Below are positions 14,963 through 20,899 of a DNA stretch of 20,899 bases, piece by piece. Position 1 is the stretch's first letter. Every line of letters starts with the position of its first letter. The DNA is taken from NCBI GenBank assembly GCA_046546095.1, contig JBKGYK010000059.1:1-20899 (forward strand). The letters run 5' to 3'. The notes beneath the pieces are model-generated. The model was not told the DNA's origin. It was given only the letters and a program-made list of their open reading frames with translations, and did no database searches. This DNA comes from JAQIBY01 sp046546095 (GTDB lineage: Bacteria > Bacteroidota > Bacteroidia > Bacteroidales > ML635J-15). Both the position numbers and the translations under genes were made by a program.

Positions 14963-15754
14963 ATGGATATTTTAAGAAAATCATTTGCCCCGATTTCTGA
15001 ACAGGCATGGGAAGAAATCAATGAGGAAGCAATAAACATATTGTCATCAGCTTTATCAGCACGGCGTTTTGTTGATGTTGACGGCCCGTATGGAATTGAT
15101 AAAGCAGCAGTAACGGTCGGTGAACTTGATATCCCGGCACGGCAGGCCAAAACAGAGGTTCAGTATGGCGTCCACAAAGTAATGCCACTGGTCGAAGCCC
15201 GTATCCCCTTCAGCCTGAACATCTGGGAGCTTGATAACCTTAGCAGAGGCAGTGAAGATATTGACCTTGATAACCTGCAGGCTGCAGCGAAGAAGATTGC
15301 CGATTTTGAGGAAAAAGCCATTTACGACGGATTTGCGAAAGCCAATATCACCGGCCTGATTAAAGCCAGTGAGCATCCGAAAATGAAAATCGGAAGCATG
15401 GAAAACTTTATGGATATCATTACAAAAGCAATGTTTGCATTCAGGGCCGAAGGCATTGAAGGTAAATTCAATCTGGTGGCAGGTCACGACTTGTATCAGA
15501 AAATCTTTGGCCAGATTAAAGGCTATCCTCTGAAAAAGCATCTTAACGATGTTATCGGTGGTGAAATTATCCTCTCAGACAGCATAAAAGGTGGTTTGCT
15601 GGTAGCTGATGATGAAGACGCTTTCAGACTCACACTTGGACAAGATCTGTCAATCGGTTACGAAGCACATGACCAAAAAGAAGTGCATCTGTATATGACA
15701 GAATCATTTACTTTTGAAGTACTTGATCCTGCTGCAGTTATTGTTTTTGAGTAA
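14963..15754 (+). CDS. Encapsulin shell protein (family 1, linocin M18/CFP29-like)
   Basis: This 263-residue HK97-fold protein self-assembles into an icosahedral protein compartment that houses the EncFtn cargo. The length matches family 1 members (Thermotoga maritima, about 265). Diagnostic segments are APISEQAWEEINEEA (9-23), LSARRFVDVDGPYG (31-44), FSLNIWELDNLSRGSEDIDL (83-102), GIEGKFNLVAGHDLY in the middle, and TLGQDLSIGYE plus TESFTFEVLDP at the C-terminus. Trp88 corresponds to the flavin-binding Trp87 of the T. maritima shell, so flavin binding is possible. The protein could be confused with phage capsid proteins, but there are no phage genes nearby and a cargo gene adjoins. It is co-transcribed with EncFtn and followed by a strong terminator. 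Confidence 0.96.
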   Translation: MDILRKSFAPISEQAWEEINEEAINILSSALSARRFVDVDGPYGIDKAAVTVGELDIPARQAKTEVQYGVHKVMPLVEARIPFSLNIWELDNLSRGSEDIDLDNLQAAAKKIADFEEKAIYDGFAKANITGLIKASEHPKMKIGSMENFMDIITKAMFAFRAEGIEGKFNLVAGHDLYQKIFGQIKGYPLKKHLNDVIGGEIILSDSIKGGLLVADDEDAFRLTLGQDLSIGYEAHDQKEVHLYMTESFTFEVLDPAAVIVFE

Positions 15755-15775
15755 ACAAATTTGTTCATTCCAGAT

Positions 15776-15805
15776 AAACGGCTTGTGTAACGACAAGCCG
15801 TTTTT
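15776..15805 (+). terminator. Intrinsic terminator after the encapsulin gene
   Basis: A perfect 11-bp stem AAACGGCTTGT / ACAAGCCGTTT has a 6-nt loop and a T run. It ends only 11 bp before the photolyase ATG. A separate 12-bp perfect palindrome, AACAAATTTGTT, lies at 15754-15765. Confidence 0.9.
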
Positions 15806-15816
15806 ATCAAAAAAAA

Positions 15817-17109
15817 ATGAAAAAGGTCAGCATATTTTGGCTCCGAAGGGATCTGCGACTTAATGATAATCACGCTTTACAGGAAGCTCTCAGATCAGGT
15901 TATCCGGTTCTTCCTGTGTTCGTTTTTGATACAGATATCCTTGATGAATTACCGCCTGATGATGCACGACTCAACCTGATTCATCAGGAATTGAGCAAGC
16001 TGCATAATAAACTTCGTGCAAAGGGTGGAGGGATACTTGTATACCATGGGAAGCCTCTGGATGCATTTCATGACATCATACAGTCATACAATGTGATGGA
16101 TGTGTATGCCAATGAGGATTATGAACCATATGGCATGAGTCGCGATCAGGGTATCAAAAAATTTCTGCAGGAAAAACAGGTGAACTTGCATCTGTACACG
16201 GACCATCTCATCATGCATCCGGATGCTATACTCAAAGATGATAAAACGCCTTACCGGGTATTTACTCCCTACATGAAAGCATGGCGCAGAGGTTATACAC
16301 CTGATAAACTCAATCCGTATGCTTCAGAAAGAACCAAAGGTGATTTTGCAGAGTTCAACAAAGCATTTCCATCTCTGGAAAGCATGGGATATAAAACAGA
16401 ACCTGTGGAGCTCCCTGAGCCCAATTTATCAGAAGAACACATCCGGCAGTACGCTGAAAAACGGGATTTGCCTGCTGAAAAAGGAACCAGCCGGTTGAGT
16501 GTCCATTTGCGGTTTGGTCTGCTGAGTATCCGGCAGATATTTCGCGATAGCTGGCATATCAGTGATGTTTTTGTCAATGAGTTGATCTGGCGGGAATTTT
16601 ACATGATGATTCTGTATCATTTTCCGAATGTAGTGAATGAGGCATTTAAACCGAAATACGACAACATCCGGTGGCGCAACAATGAAAAGGAATTTGAACG
16701 CTGGTGCCAGGGGAAAACCGGTTTTCCCATTGTGGATGCCGGCATGCGTGAACTCAATGAAACAGGCTACATGCACAACCGCCTGCGCATGATAACTGCC
16801 AGTTTTCTGGTGAAAGATTTACTGATAGACTGGCGATGGGGGGAATCCTACTTTGCAGAAAAACTGCTGGATTTTGAGCTGTCGTCAAACAACGGCGGCT
16901 GGCAGTGGGCGGCCGGCTCAGGATGTGATGCCACGCCTTACTTCCGCATATTCAACCCCGACTCGCAGCAGAAAAAATTTGACCCTGACATGGCTTACAT
17001 CCGTCGCTGGGTACCGGAAATTGATTCAGCTGACTATCCCAAACCCATGCTGGATCACAAAGAAGCCAGAATGCGTGCATTGAAAGTGTTTAAAGAGGGG
17101 CTGGGGTGA
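15817..17109 (+). CDS. phrB: Deoxyribodipyrimidine (CPD) photolyase
   Basis: This 430-residue FAD enzyme uses blue light to split cyclobutane pyrimidine dimers. The N-terminal alpha/beta antenna domain (about 1-130) starts FWLRRDLRLNDNHAL. The FAD-binding helical domain (about 195-425) has TSRLSVHLRFGLLS, NELIWREFY, MHNRLRMITASFLVKDLL, LSSNNGGWQWAAGSG and YFRIFNPDSQ. Residues equivalent to E. coli Glu274, Asn341, Met345 and the Trp306/359/382 electron chain are present by motif, which supports true CPD repair over a cryptochrome role. Which antenna pigment it binds is not evident. The ATG comes 11 bp after the encapsulin terminator and no good promoter is visible between, so expression may depend on read-through. 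No terminator is seen after the stop. Confidence 0.94.
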   Translation: MKKVSIFWLRRDLRLNDNHALQEALRSGYPVLPVFVFDTDILDELPPDDARLNLIHQELSKLHNKLRAKGGGILVYHGKPLDAFHDIIQSYNVMDVYANEDYEPYGMSRDQGIKKFLQEKQVNLHLYTDHLIMHPDAILKDDKTPYRVFTPYMKAWRRGYTPDKLNPYASERTKGDFAEFNKAFPSLESMGYKTEPVELPEPNLSEEHIRQYAEKRDLPAEKGTSRLSVHLRFGLLSIRQIFRDSWHISDVFVNELIWREFYMMILYHFPNVVNEAFKPKYDNIRWRNNEKEFERWCQGKTGFPIVDAGMRELNETGYMHNRLRMITASFLVKDLLIDWRWGESYFAEKLLDFELSSNNGGWQWAAGSGCDATPYFRIFNPDSQQKKFDPDMAYIRRWVPEIDSADYPKPMLDHKEARMRALKVFKEGLG

Positions 17110-17354
17110 GTTTTTTTTGGCAGATGTGAGAAATGTTGTTGAAAAGGGCAGGAGAGATGTGGATAGACCTCAAAGCTAGCTCTGAAATGATTTCCCCATA
17201 ATCAGTTTGATCAACGAATTTGATACCCTGAAAACCATTAAGCTTGATGTCCTGAAAGGATTATAAAAGAAGCCTTCCCGTCAGATGTGTTTCTAAGAGC
17301 TACGGCTGCAAAAAGAATTAAATAATATTTGTAAATCCTTTAATCTGAAAATAG
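17110..17354. other. Non-coding stretch with probable gene debris
   Basis: No intact gene is present. Two short open runs lie back to back in different frames: 17186-17266 ends NEFDTLKTIKLDVLKGL then stop, and 17248-17325 reads PERIIKEAFPSDVF onwards. Joined, they loosely resemble the C-terminal tail of type I restriction specificity (HsdS) subunits, which often end in a helix followed by 'GLL..FPS'. This is a weak impression. The region separates the photolyase from a truncated ATPase gene. Confidence 0.25.
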
Positions 17355-17873
17355 TTGACTGCTCAATATGCTAATTTAAATGTGGGTACAAGTAGAAAAC
17401 TAAAGCGGTTGCTCAGCATTATTGCAGAGAGTGTTCCATTTAAACCCAATTTTTCGAAAATTGCAGAAATGATTAATGTAAGTAGAAACTCTTTAGATGA
17501 TTACTTTCTTTATATGGAAAAGGCTGGTTTAATTTCTCAATTAAGAAATGAAACCCAGGGTATTCGTGGATTAGGAAAGGTGGATAAAGTGTATTTGGAT
17601 AATACAAATATCATATATAATTTGGTTGGTAATAAATCAGAAACAGGCAATATAAGAGCAACTTTTTTCTTAAATCAAATGCGGGTGAATGAGAATGTAA
17701 TATCTTCAAAAACGGCCGATTTTATTATTAAGGATTATACCTTCGAATTGGGAGGACAAAACAAGCAGCAGAAGCAAATAAAAAATGAAAAAAAAGCATT
17801 CATTGTGAAAGACAATATCGAATATGCATATAAAAATGTTATCCCATTATGGGCATTCGGATTGAATTATTAG
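17355..17873 (+). pseudogene. 5'-truncated AAA ATPase (DUF4143-type), C-terminal fragment only
   Basis: The 172-codon frame matches the C-terminal half of the Bacteroidota ATPases with an N-terminal AAA domain and a C-terminal DUF4143 domain. Seen are TSRKLKRLLSIIAESVPFKP, a winged-helix-like segment INVSRNSLDDYFLYMEKAGL, KVDKVYLDNTNIIYNL, ATFFLNQMR and the nuclease-like end FELGGQNKQQKQI, with the final PLWAFGLNY intact. Full proteins are about 390-400 residues, so the Walker A/B half (about 220 residues) is missing. A TAG stop lies immediately upstream (17352-17354), and the first usable codon is a TTG without a ribosome site. The DNA is clearly more AT-rich than its neighbours, in keeping with horizontal arrival followed by decay. 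It is probably not translated. Confidence 0.8.
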
Positions 17874-17970
17874 AACTGAAATTTTATTTTCTCAGAATGC
17901 TCACCACCTATTATTTTTATTATAAGCTATATTTTTGGTAACAAAAGTCCATAGACAAAAAAAAATTTAC

Positions 17971-17978
17971 TAACTTTA
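17971..17978 (+). promoter_or_regulatory. Probable -7 box for the M16 peptidase gene
   Basis: TAACTTTA is one mismatch from TAnnTTTG. Initiation would be at about 17982-17985, which gives a leader of about 40 nt to the ATG at 18023 and about 10 nt to the upstream ATG at 17993. Confidence 0.4.
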
Positions 17979-18022
17979 GCCGTTATTGTTAGATGAAGTA
18001 TAAAAAATCAAACTCTCACATT

Positions 18023-20830
18023 ATGAAAAAACTTCTTATAATCAGTTTAATCCTCGCTTTTGCAGCTTCGATTTTCGCTCAGGAAAAAATCAATCTTTCC
18101 GATGATATTCCATTTGATGATTCCTACCGTGTGGGAACGCTTGATAATGGAATGAAATATTACATCAGACACAATAAAAAACCCGAGAAACGTGCTGAAT
18201 TCTGGCTGGTAACGCATGCCGGAGCAATGCAGGAAGCAGCAGACCAAAACGGGCTTGCACATTTTTGTGAGCATATGGCATTCAATGGAACCAAAAACTT
18301 TCCCGACAAGGCTGTGCTGGATTATTTGCAGAGCATAGGAATGGAATTTGGTCCCGATATCAATGCCTGGACAAGTTACAACGAAACCGTGTACACCCTC
18401 ACCAAGGTCCCGGTGGAGGATAAAGCTTATATTGATACATCCATGCTCATCCTGAAAGACTGGGCATCAAATGTATCTTACCTTGATGAAGAAATCAAAA
18501 AGGAGAGGGGGGTGATTCATGAAGAATGGCGCGCCCGTAATTCCTCATCTTCCCGCATACGCGACAGCATCAACATGAAGCTTTATAAGGGTTCAAAATA
18601 CGCAGAACACAACGTTATCGGTACACTGGACGTGATTGACAATGCACCGGAGCAGCGGCTTCGGGATTTTTTTAACACATGGTACCGTCCGGATCTGCAG
18701 GCCATCATAGCCATTGGTGATATTGATGTTGATGAAACAGAGAGAAAAATCCGTGAGGTTTTCGGTAGTCTGGAGTATCCCGACAATCCTGAACCACGGG
18801 TAAAACAGGAAATCCCGGATCACGACGAAACCCTTTATGCCATCCATACCGACAAAGAGGCCAGTAATATACAGTTGCGAATGTATTTTAAAGGTGACCC
18901 ATTGACTCCCGCACTTACTTTTGAAGAATACCGGGAGGAAATGCTACGGAATATTGCGTTCAGAATGTTACGCCAGCGTGTGGAGAAACGCAGTCAGGAT
19001 GAAGGAAAACCCATGACCTACGGGGCATGGGGCTACTACAATATTCAGCCTGAAAAGTCGGCACTGCTTTTTTATGCGTATCCACGGGAAGGGAAAATTC
19101 TGCATTCTGCTACAATCCTGCTGGAGGAAATGAACCGTGCGCTGCAAACAGGATTCACAGCAGCAGAACTGGAAGAAGCGCAAAAAGCCATGATGCGCTG
19201 GGCCGAACGTAGCGTTCGGGAAAAAGAAACTCAGGAAAGCCGCGGGCTTAGTTATTCCGTTGTGAGTGCGTTTAAAAAGGATGATGTTATTATGTCACCT
19301 GAAACAGTGCTGGCCTTTTATGAGCAATATCTCGATGGTGTAGATCTGGAGGAAGTTGAGGAGGCGATTCATGGCCTGATGACAGAGAATAACCGTGTGA
19401 TATCACTTTCAGGCCCGGAAGATGCTGAGCTTGTTGGTGAAGCAGAAATTGCAGAGGTGATTGAAACAGCAGAATCCAAAACATACAAGGCGTTTGAACC
19501 ACTTGAGAGCATTGATGAATTGCTGGCAGAAGCGCCCAAAGCCGGCAGCGTTGAAAAAGTCGAAAAAATTGATGAGCCCGAATGTGAGCGCTGGACCTTG
19601 TCCAACGGCATGAAAGTGTATGTGAAATTTGCTGACTTTAAGGAGGATGAATATGCCTTTTTGTTTTACTCAGAAGGAGGACAATCCCTGTACGACTTGA
19701 CTCAAAAGGCAGAGCTTGCTGTGGCCGAAGGGGCTGTTGGCGGCAGTGGTCTGGCCGATTATGAGCAGATTCAACTGGATCGTTACATGGATGGCAAAAA
19801 ACTCTACGATTTCGGCGGTATACGGATGTACAATGAAAGCCTGATGGGAATGTCCATGGTAAAATATCTGGAAGACAATTTTGCGATGTATCACCTCATG
19901 TTTACTCAGCCGCGTCTGGATAAAAAGGGCTATGAATCTTACATGTCCGGAAGGGAAACTTTTTACAAAAACCGGCTTAATAACCCTGATGCGGTAATAC
20001 GTGACAGCCTGGTTGCCATTCGCTATGATAACCACCCGTGGGGTCAACCCCTGGAATGGGAGGATTACGAAAATATTGAATATTCACAGGATTTGCTCAA
20101 ACTCTACAAAGAGCGGTTTTCCGATGCCGATGATTTTACCATGTACCTCGTGGGAAATTTTGATCGCAATAAGCTGAAAACAGCAATAGAAACCTATATA
20201 GCATCCATTCCTTCGGATGAAAATGAAGAAACCTACAAGGATGTGGGCAGGCGGATGATTCATAAACCGGTGGAAAAAACCATAAGCATCCCTATGGTGA
20301 CACCAAAAGCCAGTGTGCAGCTTGAATATCACAACGAAATGGCTTGCAATTATGAAAACCGTGTGAAAATGCGCGCTGTGGCCAACATTCTGGATCGCCG
20401 TTTTACTGAAACCGTGCGTGAGGATGAAGGCGGAACCTATGGTGTGAATACATACGGGTACATCAGTTACCTGCCCTATGAGGATTACATGTATTACATC
20501 CGGTTCTCCTGTGACCCGGAGCGGGTTCAGGAGCTAAAAGCCGTCATTTTCGATGAGATCAACAAAATAAAAAATGGTGAGATTGATGATCATTACGTGG
20601 AGGAATTTAAAAAGGCTTATGCCAAAAAACGCAGCGAAGATCTAAAAGATAATTTTTCCTGGATGAATATGCTGAGCATGTATGATCAAAATGGGATGTA
20701 CGATTATTCGCCTGAAATGGATGCGCTGGTAGAAAAGATAAGCAAGGCGGATGTACGGAATTTTGCCGGCAGGATTTTTAAAGATGATGTAAAAATGGAA
20801 GTCACCTTTCTGCCGGAGAAGGCAAAATAG
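18023..20830 (+). CDS. Secreted M16-family (insulinase/pitrilysin-like) zinc metallopeptidase
   Basis: This 935-residue two-domain inverzincin is probably periplasmic, degrading peptides. The signal peptide MKKLLIISLILAFAASIFAQ is at the chosen start; an in-frame ATG ten codons earlier (17993) would put a polar extension before it. Counting from 17993, the inverted zinc motif HFCEH gives His90, Glu93 and His94. The third ligand is Glu171 in KKERGVIHEEW, 77 residues after the second His, as in pitrilysin. NAWTSYNETVY is also conserved. The second M16-like half (about 540-940, from WTLSNGMKVYVKF) lacks HxxEH and is the usual inactive chamber half. The full length appears intact. The gene is alone, and 20831-20899 contains nothing recognisable. 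Confidence 0.93.
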   Translation: MKKLLIISLILAFAASIFAQEKINLSDDIPFDDSYRVGTLDNGMKYYIRHNKKPEKRAEFWLVTHAGAMQEAADQNGLAHFCEHMAFNGTKNFPDKAVLDYLQSIGMEFGPDINAWTSYNETVYTLTKVPVEDKAYIDTSMLILKDWASNVSYLDEEIKKERGVIHEEWRARNSSSSRIRDSINMKLYKGSKYAEHNVIGTLDVIDNAPEQRLRDFFNTWYRPDLQAIIAIGDIDVDETERKIREVFGSLEYPDNPEPRVKQEIPDHDETLYAIHTDKEASNIQLRMYFKGDPLTPALTFEEYREEMLRNIAFRMLRQRVEKRSQDEGKPMTYGAWGYYNIQPEKSALLFYAYPREGKILHSATILLEEMNRALQTGFTAAELEEAQKAMMRWAERSVREKETQESRGLSYSVVSAFKKDDVIMSPETVLAFYEQYLDGVDLEEVEEAIHGLMTENNRVISLSGPEDAELVGEAEIAEVIETAESKTYKAFEPLESIDELLAEAPKAGSVEKVEKIDEPECERWTLSNGMKVYVKFADFKEDEYAFLFYSEGGQSLYDLTQKAELAVAEGAVGGSGLADYEQIQLDRYMDGKKLYDFGGIRMYNESLMGMSMVKYLEDNFAMYHLMFTQPRLDKKGYESYMSGRETFYKNRLNNPDAVIRDSLVAIRYDNHPWGQPLEWEDYENIEYSQDLLKLYKERFSDADDFTMYLVGNFDRNKLKTAIETYIASIPSDENEETYKDVGRRMIHKPVEKTISIPMVTPKASVQLEYHNEMACNYENRVKMRAVANILDRRFTETVREDEGGTYGVNTYGYISYLPYEDYMYYIRFSCDPERVQELKAVIFDEINKIKNGEIDDHYVEEFKKAYAKKRSEDLKDNFSWMNMLSMYDQNGMYDYSPEMDALVEKISKADVRNFAGRIFKDDVKMEVTFLPEKAK

Positions 20831-20899
20831 CTTGTATTGACACAGGGAAGATTATTTCTGTGCTGAAGATACAGTGTTTCAGGTGTTTGTTGGGATATG

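Noticed and set aside
15709..15716. Exact TAnnTTTG box (TACTTTTG) inside the encapsulin gene, about 100 bp before the photolyase
   Set aside because: It encodes the conserved TFEV of the encapsulin C-terminus and has no -33 TTG at the right distance, so it is most simply coding sequence, although an internal promoter cannot be excluded.
14963..15754. Phage capsid origin for the HK97-fold protein
   Set aside because: No terminase, portal or tail genes are nearby, the length and motifs are those of family 1 encapsulins, and a cargo gene with a targeting peptide adjoins it.
1..20899. CRISPR array, intact insertion sequence or integrase
   Set aside because: No regularly spaced repeats, transposase or recombinase motifs were seen on either strand.

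Overview
The window looks like chromosomal DNA of a Bacteroidota (Bacteroidetes) bacterium, most likely Bacteroidales-like. The reasons are a type IX secretion sorting domain on a secreted C10 cysteine protease, a C69 dipeptidase, a two-domain M16 zinc protease, a TonB-like protein without the usual Pro/Lys spacer, few Shine-Dalgarno sequences, and several exact matches to the Bacteroidota -7 promoter box TAnnTTTG just upstream of genes. No CRISPR array, intact insertion sequence or plasmid/phage replication module is visible.

Layout. Position 1 cuts into a tRNA-Arg(ACG), followed by a terminator and an 11-bp tandem repeat. Facing it on the minus strand are a secreted C10 protease (186-3113) and lgt (3254-4093). 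A plus-strand C69 dipeptidase follows (4302-5996). Next is a minus-strand pair: a YciO-type YrdC-fold protein and a transaldolase (6265-7542). Divergent from that pair is an exbB-exbD-tonB-like operon on the plus strand (7786-9693), with a palindrome over its predicted promoter. A five-gene minus-strand chain occupies 9765-14442, read as truA, a lipoprotein, a Wzy/WaaL-like membrane protein, a DegT-type aminotransferase and a PglC-type sugar transferase. Every junction in the chain overlaps. Divergent from truA is the most notable locus, an encapsulated ferritin (14595-14948) and its encapsulin shell protein (14963-15754), followed by a hairpin terminator and a CPD photolyase (15817-17109). 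The right end holds gene debris, a 5'-truncated DUF4143-type ATPase pseudogene in AT-rich DNA (17355-17873) and an M16 peptidase (18023-20830).

How the genes work together. The EncFtn/encapsulin pair should form a self-assembling iron-storage nanocompartment: the cargo ends in a recognisable encapsulation peptide, and the shell gene follows 14 nt later behind a clear Shine-Dalgarno sequence. The photolyase starts about a dozen bases after the encapsulin terminator and shows no obvious promoter of its own, so it may be expressed by read-through. ExbB, ExbD and the TonB-like protein would form a proton-driven outer-membrane energiser. The TruA-led chain joins a tRNA-modifying enzyme to surface-glycan assembly. 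The C10, C69 and M16 peptidases suggest a protein- or peptide-degrading lifestyle, and Lgt serves the lipoproteins.

The encapsulin system belongs to a known class (family 1 encapsulin with EncFtn cargo). What may be less described here is its setting: a possible photolyase partner and divergence from a truA/glycan operon. All functional assignments rest on motifs recognised by eye; no database search was run.
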